Assembly: GCF_014925385.1 (NCBI RefSeq)
Contig: NZ_JACSDK010000016.1
Span: 1 to 64,000 of the forward strand
Length of the DNA stretch: 64,000 nt
Origin: Pelagibius marinus
Lineage (GTDB): Bacteria; Pseudomonadota; Alphaproteobacteria; Kiloniellales; Kiloniellaceae
Direction: 5' to 3'
A program made the position numbers and the translations under genes. Under the pieces are notes generated by a model. It was given only the letters and a program-made list of their open reading frames with translations, was not told where the DNA came from and ran no database searches. This document shows, in pieces, positions 1-8,657 of the stretch. Numbering within the stretch: position 1 is the first letter of the stretch; every line of letters begins with the position of its first letter.

Positions 1-452
1 GAGGCGCAGCCGTCCTTCGGCCAGATCAGGCCAGAGAGAGGCCGTTTGGTCCGGTCAACCAGCAGAGAAGCCAGGAACGGTACCGAGCATCTGGTTCCTG
101 AGGAGGCTGGCATCGCTACCCGGCGCACCATTTCCGTCCCGGCCCTGAAGGCCCCGCGGCTCGCGGCCCGGCAGCCTTGCGACGGCATTCAGCTCTCTCG
201 CCTCTGATCGGCCGCGAGGCTCCAGTGCCCACCTTCAGAGATTGGATTTGGTTCCTCGGGGTGAGAAGGGGCCAGACTACAGCAAATGTCGCCTCTGGCG
301 CTCCTGACCGACTTCGATAGGTGTCATGTAAAGTTCGGTTTTTGACCCCAAGCGGTACTTCCATATCAATCAGCTCGGCGGTAAGAGTTCGAGATCCGCA
401 CGGCAAGATGCCGATATCTAGACTTCTAGCCTAAGATTATTGAGAGTGCTGT
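1..452. other. Left-end intergenic stretch, no gene recognised
   Basis: No open frame here shows a recognisable family. A minus-strand frame at 116-406 is rich in Arg, Gly and Pro and looks like chance translation of GC-rich DNA. One small inverted repeat is visible (arms CAGGAAC and GTTCCTG near 73-111). The toxin partner expected for the following immunity-type gene is not present here. Confidence 0.5.
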
Positions 453-1091
453 ATGGCCTTCAAAGTAGACCCTAGCCCCGCACAAAAATTCCAGCCGCTT
501 ATAGAATGGGAACGCTTGCCCGAGCGCGGCGCTCCGCGAATATGGGGCGGGGTGGCTCTCATGGAGGAGCAAGTTCCGAAGCGCGGCATTTTGAAATCCA
601 AGCACAAGAGGCTACCGGATGTTTTTCCGTTTAAGGGTGGGCTCGTAGTTTGTGATGCATTCCGCGAGATTGTTGAAGACCTCGAACCCACTGTCCATCA
701 ATTCTTCCCTTTCTCGGTGATAAGCAAAAGGGGGCAGCCCGTTCCAGGCAACACCCCCTACTATGTCCTTAATGTGACTCGAAAACTCGACGCCATCCTG
801 GTTTCGAGATCGAACGTCACCTGGATGGATGTTGACCAAAGGCTGGCGGCAGGGGAGAAGTTTCTTATTCCCGGCAGGGGTCCATTGCAACTCGTTATGA
901 GCAGACCAAAGATAGCCGGAAACCACGCTTGGCGTGGAGATCGAGTGTTTGGAACTGACCTTTATTTCTCGGACGGCCTAGTCAGTGCAATCGAAGACGC
1001 GGGCCTTTCGAAACTAAAGTTCACTCGGATTGATGAGTCTGATGAGACATGGCGTGAAGAAGGAAACGTGTTTCCTGCCCAGGCAGGATAG
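453..1091 (+). CDS. Imm11 (DUF1629)-like immunity protein, orphan
   Basis: A 212-residue cytosolic protein without signal peptide or membrane segment. The overall pattern resembles the Imm11/DUF1629 immunity family of polymorphic toxin systems: a central strand-rich part (YYVLNVTRKLDAIL) and a C-terminal segment of the type DLYFSDGLVSAIEDAGLSKLKF. In such systems the protein binds and blocks a cognate secreted nuclease-type toxin. No toxin or secretion gene lies within the window on either side, so the partner is either left of position 1 or lost. The start has only a weak GAGAG ribosome site. Family assignment is by pattern recognition and is moderately sure; the toxin-neutralising role is inferred. 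Confidence 0.6.
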   Translation: MAFKVDPSPAQKFQPLIEWERLPERGAPRIWGGVALMEEQVPKRGILKSKHKRLPDVFPFKGGLVVCDAFREIVEDLEPTVHQFFPFSVISKRGQPVPGNTPYYVLNVTRKLDAILVSRSNVTWMDVDQRLAAGEKFLIPGRGPLQLVMSRPKIAGNHAWRGDRVFGTDLYFSDGLVSAIEDAGLSKLKFTRIDESDETWREEGNVFPAQAG

Positions 1092-1157
1092 AGTCGTCGC
1101 TGCGTCCGTTCACTCGCCCCTCACATCTGTCCATTGGAGGGGCGGCGTAGTCAGCGA

Positions 1158-1303
1158 TTGGCACGCCCCCGACATTGGGAGGCAGGTGGAGCATGTCCAC
1201 TCCGCCTCTGAAAGGTGACATTGGGGGCCGGGCCGCAGAAAACGTCAGCTGAGGGGCTGTTGACGGACCAAGTAGATTGGCACGGGGAAGGCGGCTCGTG
1301 ACC
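1158..1303. repeat. 146-bp direct repeat, left copy
   Basis: This 146-bp stretch recurs in the same orientation at 14040-14185 with about nine mismatches (about 94% identity by eye). Each copy starts with TTGGCACG and carries TTGGCACG again near its end. Each also contains two GACATTGGG-like words about 50 bp apart (the second decayed in the right copy). Internal repetition of this sort is seen at the ends of some insertion sequences, for example the IS21 type, but no transposase gene is present. The two copies bracket the whole LysR-to-gabD cassette. Confidence 0.85.
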
Positions 1304-1330
1304 TAGAGCGGCCTTGTCGGCGGCCGTTGG

Positions 1331-2242
1331 CTAGCGCGCAAGCTGTTCTTCGCCGATATGCATGAATTCGCGAAATGCCGAGACGGCGGAGTTCTGCTCG
1401 ACGTTCGTGGCCCAGGCCAGGCCGACATCCATGGTGGGAATGCTGTCGGCGAGCAAGATGACTTCGACGCGGCGGCCGTCCAGTGACCAGGGCCGGTACA
1501 CCATGTCGGAAAGGATGGTCACACCCATACCGCTGGCGACCATCGAGCGCACAGCCTCTACCGACGAGGTGCGGAATATGGTGTGCGGGCGGTAGCTCGT
1601 GCGGTTCCAGTAGCGCTGGGCCGTGTTGCTGGCCTCATCGACCGTCAGCATGATGTAGGGCTCGGCTGCCACGTCGGCGAGCGAGATCGAGGGCTGTTCG
1701 AGCAGCGCATGCTGCGACGACAGCCAGAGGCGGCGGCGCGACTGCAGCAGCGTGTCATAGGACAAGCCCTCCTGGTTGACGATATTGGAGGTGAGCATCA
1801 CGGCCAGGTCGAAGGTGCCGGAGACCAGGCCGTCCTCGATGGCGTTGCGCGAGGCCTCGGTGAGCTTGAGATCCACGCCGGGAAAAGCGTGAACAAAGCG
1901 CTCGATATAGGGCGGCAGGAAATAACCAGCCACCGTATAGGTCATGGCCAGCCGCAGCGTTCCCCTGACGTCGTCGCGCCGGCGGCGCGGCGAGCGGACC
2001 GCCTCGTCCACCGCCGCCATGATCCGGCGGGCGTGGTCGAGAAAGATGTTGCCTTCATAGGTCAGCGCCACGCCGCCCGGATGCCGTTCCAGCAACTGGG
2101 TTCCGACAATCTCTTCCAGCTGTTTGACGGCCGTGGTGACCGCCGACTGGGAGACATTGAGTTCCATGGCGGCACGTGAGATCTGGCCGGAATTCGCCAC
2201 GGCAATGAAGTAGCGGATCTGTCGGATCGAGGGCTCATTCAT
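1331..2242 (-). CDS. LysR-family transcriptional regulator
   Basis: A 303-residue LysR-type regulator. The winged helix-turn-helix is at about residues 1-65 (RQIRYFIAVANSGQISRAA, then SQSAVTTAVKQLEE) and the effector-binding domain fills about 90-295. Length is normal for the family. It is divergent from the transporter/pxp cassette across a 333-bp region containing two dyads, the usual arrangement in which the regulator controls both itself and the neighbouring operon in response to a pathway metabolite. The inducer cannot be read from the sequence; a cyclic amide or GABA-related compound is the guess from context. ATG at 2242 is the natural start. Confidence 0.9.
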   Translation of the reverse strand: MNEPSIRQIRYFIAVANSGQISRAAMELNVSQSAVTTAVKQLEEIVGTQLLERHPGGVALTYEGNIFLDHARRIMAAVDEAVRSPRRRRDDVRGTLRLAMTYTVAGYFLPPYIERFVHAFPGVDLKLTEASRNAIEDGLVSGTFDLAVMLTSNIVNQEGLSYDTLLQSRRRLWLSSQHALLEQPSISLADVAAEPYIMLTVDEASNTAQRYWNRTSYRPHTIFRTSSVEAVRSMVASGMGVTILSDMVYRPWSLDGRRVEVILLADSIPTMDVGLAWATNVEQNSAVSAFREFMHIGEEQLAR

Positions 2243-2575
2243 TTTTCTGATGGTCCATATCGAAAAAACAGAATCGGAGCTGATGCCTCTTGACCGGCGA
2301 TTGGACAGGGAGAAGGGCGCGGTTCGGGGTGAGGGGCGATATGAAGTTCATGTATTTCATATAGCTACGCGGCTACCCAACCGCTGCGCAATGAGCGGCG
2401 GCGACAAAATGTACCTATTTGTACACCACTCACTAATATTAGAAAATCAGATTTATGGCGTCTGATAATCGTATTTTACTATTTCTTCCCCGCGTTCTTT
2501 CATTTTCTGGCCGTCCTCCCGGTGGCGGTCAGCAAAGCGGGCCGTAGCGGCCCGGCGAGAACAGGAGGCTCAATC
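2243..2575. promoter_or_regulatory. Divergent promoter region with two dyads
   Basis: This AT-rich 333-bp gap separates the divergent LysR gene and the transporter operon. Two inverted repeats stand out. One is ATATGAA and TTCATAT separated by 10 bp at 2339-2362. The other is ATCAGA and TCTGAT separated by 9 bp at 2446-2466. Both have the size expected for a LysR-type site. The second lies about 110 bp before the transporter start codon, so it could act on that promoter. Assignment to the LysR protein is inference. Confidence 0.5.
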
Positions 2576-3649
2576 ATGAAAAGAATGCTCAGCGCATTGC
2601 CGGCATCTGCGGCGATGGCGCTCGCGCTTACAGGCAGCGCGGTCGCTGGGGACTGGTACCCCTATCCGGTCGAAGTCTGGGACCCGCCGTTCAACATGGA
2701 AAGCCCGCGCAAGACGATGGACTACGTGCCACTCGAAAAGGCCGCGGAGAAGTGGGACATCTGCGTTTCCTTTCCGCACATGAAGGACGCCTATTGGCTG
2801 GGGGTCGACTACGGCATCACCGAAGAGGCCAAGCGCCTGGGCGTGAAGGCCAACGTCGTCGAAGCGGGCGGCTATACCGAGCTCAACACCCAGATCTCCC
2901 AGATCGAGGACTGCGTCTCGGCGGGGGCCGACGCGGTCGTCATCGGCGCGATCTCCTTTGACGGATTGAACAACCTGGTCAAGGAGATTCGATCCAAAGA
3001 CATCCCGGTCATCGACGTCATCAACGGCATGTCCTCCAGCGAGCTCTCGGCGAAGTCGCTGGTCTCCTTCGGTGAGATGGGCGCTAAGGCCGGTGAGTTC
3101 CTCGCCAAGGTGCATCCCGCCGGCGGCAAGGCGGCAAAGGTTGCCTGGTTCCCCGGGCCGGCCGGCGCCGGCTGGGTGGAAGCGGGCAATACCGGCTTCC
3201 AAAGCGCGATCGCCGACAGCTCGGTCGAGCTGGTCGACACCAAGTACGGCGACACCGGCAAGGAAGCGCAGGCCAAGCTGGTCGAGGATGCGCTAGAGGC
3301 CTATCCCGATCTGAACTACATCGTCGGCACCGCGGTGACGGCGGAGGCCGCCGTACCGATCCTGCGTGCCCGCGGGCTGACCGATCAGGTCAAGATCGTC
3401 TCCTACTACTACACGCCAGGCGTCGACCGCGGCATCGCGCGCGGGCAGATTCTGGCGGCGCCGACGGATTCGACGGTCATTCAGGGGCGCATCGCGGTGG
3501 ACCAGGCCGTGCGTATCCTGGAAGGCAAGGGCTATCAGAAGCACGTCGGGCCGGCACTCTATGTCGTGACCCAGGAAAACCACGGCAAGTTTGACCCCGC
3601 GTCGACGCTGGCGCCGAACGGCTTCAGCCCGATCTTCTCGGTCGACTAG
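2576..3649 (+). CDS. TorT-like periplasmic substrate-binding protein
   Basis: A 357-residue periplasmic protein with a clear signal peptide (about residues 1-24, Ala-Val-Ala before cleavage). It belongs to the periplasmic-binding-protein type 1 fold and resembles TorT, which in the TMAO system partners a sensor kinase. Here it is directly followed by a ribose-type ATPase and permease, so it most likely delivers a substrate to that importer. The ATG at 2576 has an AGGAGG site just upstream and places the signal peptide correctly; an upstream in-frame start at 2522 would add an unlikely tail. The ligand is unknown; the downstream enzymes suggest a small amide or lactam. Confidence 0.8.
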   Translation: MKRMLSALPASAAMALALTGSAVAGDWYPYPVEVWDPPFNMESPRKTMDYVPLEKAAEKWDICVSFPHMKDAYWLGVDYGITEEAKRLGVKANVVEAGGYTELNTQISQIEDCVSAGADAVVIGAISFDGLNNLVKEIRSKDIPVIDVINGMSSSELSAKSLVSFGEMGAKAGEFLAKVHPAGGKAAKVAWFPGPAGAGWVEAGNTGFQSAIADSSVELVDTKYGDTGKEAQAKLVEDALEAYPDLNYIVGTAVTAEAAVPILRARGLTDQVKIVSYYYTPGVDRGIARGQILAAPTDSTVIQGRIAVDQAVRILEGKGYQKHVGPALYVVTQENHGKFDPASTLAPNGFSPIFSVD

Positions 3650-3669
3650 GCGCAGGCGACAAACGGACC

Positions 3670-5220
3670 ATGTCGACCTCACAGGCCGCCGTGCAAGGTG
3701 GGGGGGCGCCATCATCGCCCTCCCCCCTGCTGCAGACGATAGCCGTGACCAAGGACTATCCCGGCGTCAAGGCGCTGGACGGCGTGCACTTCGACCTGCG
3801 TGCCGGCGAGGTGCATGTTCTCTTCGGTGAGAACGGCGCCGGCAAGTCCACCCTGATCTCCATCCTGGCAGGCGCCAGCCAACCGAGCGCCGGCCGTATC
3901 CTCATCGATGGAGAACCCGTGACGCTGGCGTCGGTCCACGACGCCCGCGCCTACGGCATCTCCGCTGTGTTCCAGGAGTTTTCCCTGATCCCGCAGATGA
4001 CCGTGGAGGAGAACCTCTTTCTGGGCGCAGAGCCGACGCGTGGCGGCTTCACCGATCGGGCGCGCATACGCCGCGAGTCGCTGAAGATCCTCGGGGAACT
4101 GGGCTTCGCGTTGAAGCCCGAGCAGCGCGTTGATCATCTGACGCGCGCCGAGCAGCAGATGGTCGAGATCGCCAAGGCCTTTCGGTCCGACCTCTCCGTC
4201 CTTATCCTCGACGAACCGACGGCTTCGCTCACCAACCACGAGACCGATCGCCTCTTCGAGCTGATCGGCCAGCTGACCGGGCGCGGCGTCGGGATCGTCT
4301 ACATTACCCACCGCATGGCGGAAATCCAGCGCATTGGCGACCGCATTACGGTGCTGCGGGACGGACGCTACATCGACACCGTCGACGCCAAGACCGCCTC
4401 CGAAGACGACCTGGTCCGCCTGATGACCGGCCGGGTGGTTGGCGGCATATTTCCGCCGATCGACCTCGCGGCCCCGGGCGACACGGTTCTGGAGGTGCGC
4501 GATCTGACCACGCCCGACGAAGCGGTCGTCCAAGCCTCGATGCACGTGCGGGCCGGCGAGATCGTCGGCATGGCCGGCCTCGTGGGTTCCGGCAAGTCGG
4601 AACTGATGCAGGCCTGCTTCGGCGCCGGCCCGATCGCGTCCGGCAAAGTCATGCTGCGGGGCCGCGACATCACCGGACAGGGGCCGCGCCGCAACATCCG
4701 CGAAGGATTTCTCTATCTGCCCGCCGACCGGCGCAGCGAGGGCCTGATGATGATGCGCTCGGTGCGCGAGAACGTCGCGCTGGCCTCACTGGGCATCCCC
4801 CCCTTTTCCAACGGCCTTGTTCTCGACCGCGCCGGCGAGACGCAGAGGGTTACTGCGTTGGCCGAACGGCTGAACCTCTCACCACCGCGCATCGAGCGTG
4901 CCGTGGATCATTTCTCCGGCGGCAACCAGCAGAAGGTGATGTTGGCGCGCAGCCTGACGCGCAACTACGATCTCATCGTTTTCGATGAACCCACCGTCGG
5001 CGTCGATGTCGGCACTCGCGCGTCGATCTACGAATTCATCGTGGGGCTGGCACGCAGCGGTGTCGGCATCGTGCTGATCTCCTCCGACCTGCCCGAGATT
5101 CTCCACCTGACCACCCGCGCCTATGTCTTCTATCGTGGCGGCGTCCAGGCCGAGTTGCGGGCCGGCGAGCTTACGGAAGAGAACGTGCTCGCCCATTTCT
5201 TCGAGAGGGAGGCCGCATGA
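3670..5220 (+). CDS. Ribose-type ABC importer ATPase (two ABC domains)
   Basis: A 516-residue tandem ATPase of the RbsA/MglA type. The first domain has a canonical Walker A (GENGAGKST, about residues 55-63) and Walker B (LILDEPT). The second domain has the degenerate Walker A GLVGSGKSE usual in this family and the signature SGGNQQK. It powers uptake of the ligand captured by the preceding TorT-like protein through the following permease, at the inner face of the membrane. Its stop overlaps the permease start by 4 bp (ATGA), showing translational coupling. Sugar specificity should not be assumed, because the operon continues into amide and GABA enzymes. Confidence 0.9.
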   Translation: MSTSQAAVQGGGAPSSPSPLLQTIAVTKDYPGVKALDGVHFDLRAGEVHVLFGENGAGKSTLISILAGASQPSAGRILIDGEPVTLASVHDARAYGISAVFQEFSLIPQMTVEENLFLGAEPTRGGFTDRARIRRESLKILGELGFALKPEQRVDHLTRAEQQMVEIAKAFRSDLSVLILDEPTASLTNHETDRLFELIGQLTGRGVGIVYITHRMAEIQRIGDRITVLRDGRYIDTVDAKTASEDDLVRLMTGRVVGGIFPPIDLAAPGDTVLEVRDLTTPDEAVVQASMHVRAGEIVGMAGLVGSGKSELMQACFGAGPIASGKVMLRGRDITGQGPRRNIREGFLYLPADRRSEGLMMMRSVRENVALASLGIPPFSNGLVLDRAGETQRVTALAERLNLSPPRIERAVDHFSGGNQQKVMLARSLTRNYDLIVFDEPTVGVDVGTRASIYEFIVGLARSGVGIVLISSDLPEILHLTTRAYVFYRGGVQAELRAGELTEENVLAHFFEREAA

Positions 5221-6245
5221 TGGCCAAGGGTACCGCGACTGCGCGGCCGTCGGGCGGCGCGGGCGACGCCGCCAAGCGGCTTTTCGTCAAGCTCGGCATC
5301 CTGCCGTTCCTGCTGGTGATCGCTGTGGTGGTGTTCACGCTGATGTCGGACAACTTCCTGACGCCGCGCAACTTGATGAACGTGCTGCGCCAGTCAGTCT
5401 ATCTGATGATCGTCTCTCTGGGACAGATGATGGCGCTCTTGACCGGTGGTTTCGACCTCTCGGTCGGCACCATCGTGGCGCTTTCCTCTGTCGTGGGGGC
5501 GATGGCCATGGCCGCCGTCTTTGCCGCGGCGCCTGACGCGGTGTGGCTGGCGATCGCCGTCGGCTGCCTTGCCGGCATAGCCGCGGGGGTTGCCATCGGC
5601 GTCGTCAACGGCATCGGCGTCGCCTTTTTCAATGTCTCCCCTTTCATGATGTCCCTCGGCATGGCCTCGGTCGGCTTCGGCATCGCGCTCTACCTGACTG
5701 GCGGCGTCCCCGTCTACGGCATGCCGCAGGCCTTCGGCGACATCTTCGGTTTCGGCATGCTGTTCGGCGTTCCGGCACCAGTCTATGTCGCGGCGCTGCT
5801 CGTGGTGGCGCTCTATGCATTCCTCTACCGGACCCCGCAAGGGCGCTATTTCTATGCCGTCGGCGGCAACCTGAAGGCCGCTGCGCTGTCGGGCATCAAC
5901 GCCACCGGCACTCTGTTCTTCACCTATGTGTTCTGCGCCTTCTTCGCGGCGGTCGCCGGCATGCTCCTGACCGCGCGCCTGGATACGGGCGAGGCCAACA
6001 TCGGGGCCTCGATGCCGTTGGAATCCATTGCCGCATGCGTGATCGCCGGGGTGAGCTTGCGCGGCGGCGTCGGCCGGCTGGAAAACGTCGTGCTCGGCGC
6101 CTTGTTTATCGGCCTGGTGCAGAACGGCATGAATTTGGCGCGCATCGAGTCTTACCTGCAGACCGTGGTCCTCGGCGCCCTGCTGATACTCGCCGTGATC
6201 GCCGACCAGATCCGGCTCCGCTATGTCGCCTCGCTCAAGGATTAA
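5217..6245 (+). CDS. Ribose-type ABC importer permease
   Basis: A 342-residue inner-membrane protein of the RbsC family (BPD_transp_2) with roughly eight to ten hydrophobic segments and the typical GGFDLSVGTIVALSS segment near residue 77. It would form the homodimeric channel of the importer with the preceding ATPase and the TorT-like binding protein. It overlaps the ATPase gene by 4 bp and is followed after 13 bp by pxpA, so importer and enzymes share a transcript. Specificity is unknown. Confidence 0.9.
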   Translation: MMAKGTATARPSGGAGDAAKRLFVKLGILPFLLVIAVVVFTLMSDNFLTPRNLMNVLRQSVYLMIVSLGQMMALLTGGFDLSVGTIVALSSVVGAMAMAAVFAAAPDAVWLAIAVGCLAGIAAGVAIGVVNGIGVAFFNVSPFMMSLGMASVGFGIALYLTGGVPVYGMPQAFGDIFGFGMLFGVPAPVYVAALLVVALYAFLYRTPQGRYFYAVGGNLKAAALSGINATGTLFFTYVFCAFFAAVAGMLLTARLDTGEANIGASMPLESIAACVIAGVSLRGGVGRLENVVLGALFIGLVQNGMNLARIESYLQTVVLGALLILAVIADQIRLRYVASLKD

Positions 6246-6258
6246 GGAGAAAGAGAGT

Positions 6259-6987
6259 ATGCCTGTGGATATTAACTGCGACATGGGCGAGAGCTTCGGT
6301 CTTTACAAGATGGGCGATGACGAGGGCATGATGCCCTACATCACGCAGGCCAATGTCGCCTGCGGCTTTCACGGCTCGGACCCGAACCACATGCGGCGCA
6401 CGGTGGAGCTTGCACAGGCCCACGGCGTGAAGGTTGGCGCGCACTTCTCGCTGCCCGATCTGCCGGGCTTCGGGCGGCGGGAGATGAAGATCGACCGGGA
6501 AGAGATGGCGAACATCATCATCTACCAGATCGGTGCCCTGAAGGGTTTTCTGGACGCTGCCGGCGTACCGCTGTCGCACCTGAAACCGCATGGTGCGCTG
6601 TATGGGATGGCCGCGCGCCTGGAGCCGATCGCCCACGCCGTCGCCGATGCGGCGGAGGTCTACGAGGTGCCAGTGCTGGGTATGACCGGGACGCTGCATG
6701 AGCAGATATACGCCGACCGCGGTGTCGGCTTCCAGGCTGAGTTCTTCGCCGACCTCGACTATGACGACAAGGGCGGGTTGATGATCACCCGTGAACACGA
6801 CACCGTCGATCCGGCCTTTGCCGCGGCGCGCGCCGTCGAAGCCGTGCGCGACTGCACGATTGCCTCGATCAATGGCAAATCGCTGCAGGTGCGCGCCGAG
6901 ACCATCTGCGTTCATTCCGATACCCCGAACTCCGTTGCAATCGCCAAGGCGGTGCGCAAGGCGGTCGGAGAATTGGAAGCCGCCTGA
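6259..6987 (+). CDS. pxpA: LamB/YcsF family protein, 5-oxoprolinase subunit A-like
   Basis: A 242-residue protein of the LamB/YcsF family. The N-terminus VDINCDMGESFG, the ANVACGFHG segment and the SHLKPHGALY segment are the conserved blocks that form the active site. In PxpABC this subunit opens the ring of 5-oxoproline with ATP. Here it sits with a biotin carboxylase, a carrier and PxpB/PxpC homologues, suggesting that it hydrolyses an activated (carboxylated) lactam. The start at 6259 follows an AAGGAG site and begins directly with the conserved block; an earlier in-frame start at 6223 would overlap the permease. Confidence 0.9.
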   Translation: MPVDINCDMGESFGLYKMGDDEGMMPYITQANVACGFHGSDPNHMRRTVELAQAHGVKVGAHFSLPDLPGFGRREMKIDREEMANIIIYQIGALKGFLDAAGVPLSHLKPHGALYGMAARLEPIAHAVADAAEVYEVPVLGMTGTLHEQIYADRGVGFQAEFFADLDYDDKGGLMITREHDTVDPAFAAARAVEAVRDCTIASINGKSLQVRAETICVHSDTPNSVAIAKAVRKAVGELEAA

Positions 6988-7018
6988 CAGGCCGCCTGTC
7001 CAAGAAGGAGATCAAGCG

Positions 7019-7258
7019 ATGGCAAATCATGAGGTCAAGTCCCCGATCCCGGGCACCTTCTACCGCAAACCGGCTCCCGACCAGCCGCCCTACAAGGAGG
7101 TCGGGGATCAGGTCGTCAAGGGCGATACCCTCGGCCTTGTCGAGGTGATGAAGACCTTTCACGAGGTAAGGGCCGACGCCGACGGCACCCTCGCCGCCTT
7201 TCCGATCGAGGACGCCGAGCCGGTGATGGCCGGCCAGACCATCGCCGAGCTGGACTGA
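7019..7258 (+). CDS. Small biotin carboxyl carrier protein
   Basis: A 79-residue biotinyl domain. The attachment Lys is residue 45, in EVMKTFH, a variant of the classic MKM site, and Gly residues frame the hairpin as in other biotinyl domains. It is much shorter than the AccB of fatty-acid synthesis because it lacks the N-terminal extension, so it is probably a dedicated carrier. It would shuttle the carboxyl group between the biotin carboxylase encoded next and the PxpB/PxpC-type carboxyltransferase. The ATG at 7019 follows an AAGGAG site. Confidence 0.88.
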   Translation: MANHEVKSPIPGTFYRKPAPDQPPYKEVGDQVVKGDTLGLVEVMKTFHEVRADADGTLAAFPIEDAEPVMAGQTIAELD

Positions 7259-7265
7259 GGCAATC

Positions 7266-8657
7266 GTGGCCGGGACTATCAAGAAGCTGCTGATTGCCAA
7301 CCGCGGGGAGATCGCGGTACGCATCATCCGTGCCGCGCGTGATCTGGGCATTGCCACGGTGCAGGTCCACAGCGAGGCGGATGCCGAAAGCCGTGCGGTG
7401 CAAATGGCCGACGAGGCGGTCGACATCGGGCCGCCGCAAGCGGCGAAGTCGTATCTCAACGTCGAAGCGATCCTGAATGCAGCGAAGAAGACCGGCGCCG
7501 ACGCCATCCATCCGGGCTACGGCTTCCTTGCCGAGAACGCGGACTTTGCTGATGCCGTTGTAGCGGCTGGGCTGATCTTCGTCGGACCGAGCGGGGACAC
7601 GATCCGCCTGATGGGTGACAAGGCGGCGGCGCGGAAAGAAGCAAAGAAGGCGCAGGTACCAACCGTGCCGGGCAGCGACGGCGTCATCAACGGTATGGAG
7701 GTTGCCGCTTCGCAGGCCGAGGCCATTGGCTTTCCGGTGATGATCAAGGCGGCGGCGGGCGGCGGCGGGCGCGGGATCCGCGTTGCACAGGATGCGGCGG
7801 AATTCAGCGCACTCGCGCCCCAGGCTTCCTCCGAAGCCAAGGCCGCCTTCGGAGACGGCGGCGTCTATGTCGAGAAGGTCATCGAGCGCGCCCGACACAT
7901 CGAGGTGCAGGTGCTGGGCGACGGTGAGGATGTCGTCCACTTCTACGAACGCGAATGCTCGCTGCAGCGCCGGCGCCAGAAGGTCTGGGAGGAAGCGCCG
8001 TCGGCGGCATTGCCCGAAGCGGTACGCGACTCCCTTTGCACCGCAGCCGTCGCGCTTGCCAAGGCGGTCCGCTACAAGGGCGCCGGCACGGTCGAGTTCC
8101 TCTACGACGACGAAAGCGGCCAGTTCTACTTCATCGAGATGAACACCCGCATCCAGGTCGAGCACCCGGTGACGGAGATGATCTGCGGCGTCGACCTGGT
8201 GGCCGAGATGATCGCCATTGCCGGTGGAGAGAAGCTGCGCCTACGTCAGGAGGAAATCCGGCGTCATGGCCACGCCATCGAGGTGAGGCTGAACGCGGAA
8301 GACCCCGCCAACAATTTCATGCCCTTTCCCGGCATCGTCGGGGCGTTGGCGGTGCCTTCGGGGCCGGGCGTGCGTTTCGACCATATGCTCTACCCGGGCT
8401 ACGCAGTGCCGCCCTTCTACGATTCCCTGCTTGGCAAACTCATCGTCTGGGCCGAGGACCGTGAGAGTGCGCTGCGGCGGCTCGAGCGCGCCCTAAGCGA
8501 GCTGCAGGTGTCGGGCCTGCCGACGACGGCGCCGCTATTCCGGGCGCTGCTTGAAAGCGAGGAACTGCGTGCCAGCTCCGTACACACGCGCTGGCTGGAA
8601 CCCTGGCTCGAAAACAACATCGATCTCATCAGGCAAAAAGGAGGTGCAGGCGCATGA
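7266..8657 (+). CDS. accC: Biotin carboxylase
   Basis: A 463-residue biotin carboxylase of normal length with the three expected parts: N-terminal fold (IANRGEIAVRI), ATP-grasp region with a Gly-rich loop near residue 163, and the catalytic EMNTRIQVEHPVTE block at about 291-304. It charges the neighbouring small carrier with bicarbonate using ATP. Because it lies between the carrier and PxpB/PxpC homologues, it probably belongs to this dedicated enzyme rather than to housekeeping acetyl-CoA carboxylase; the symbol names the family only. The start is GTG, 7 bp after the carrier gene, and its end overlaps pxpB by 4 bp. Confidence 0.9.
   Translation: MAGTIKKLLIANRGEIAVRIIRAARDLGIATVQVHSEADAESRAVQMADEAVDIGPPQAAKSYLNVEAILNAAKKTGADAIHPGYGFLAENADFADAVVAAGLIFVGPSGDTIRLMGDKAAARKEAKKAQVPTVPGSDGVINGMEVAASQAEAIGFPVMIKAAAGGGGRGIRVAQDAAEFSALAPQASSEAKAAFGDGGVYVEKVIERARHIEVQVLGDGEDVVHFYERECSLQRRRQKVWEEAPSAALPEAVRDSLCTAAVALAKAVRYKGAGTVEFLYDDESGQFYFIEMNTRIQVEHPVTEMICGVDLVAEMIAIAGGEKLRLRQEEIRRHGHAIEVRLNAEDPANNFMPFPGIVGALAVPSGPGVRFDHMLYPGYAVPPFYDSLLGKLIVWAEDRESALRRLERALSELQVSGLPTTAPLFRALLESEELRASSVHTRWLEPWLENNIDLIRQKGGAGA

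Noticed and set aside
116-406. Minus-strand 96-residue frame near the left end
   Set aside because: Composition is Arg/Gly/Pro-rich and matches no family; no ribosome site; looks like chance coding in GC-rich DNA.
1158-1303. TTGGCACG words in the repeats as sigma-54 promoters
   Set aside because: The second word has GG-N10-GC spacing (TTGGCACGGGGAAGGC), but the -12 element is AGGC not TTGC, and in both copies it faces the 3' end of a gene.
6223-6258. Upstream start for pxpA
   Set aside because: Would overlap the permease end; the AAGGAG site and family alignment favour ATG 6259.
5394-6284. Long antisense frames, e.g. minus-strand 296 residues over the permease
   Set aside because: His/Asp/Gln-rich shadows of well-recognised genes; the same happens throughout the window because of high GC.
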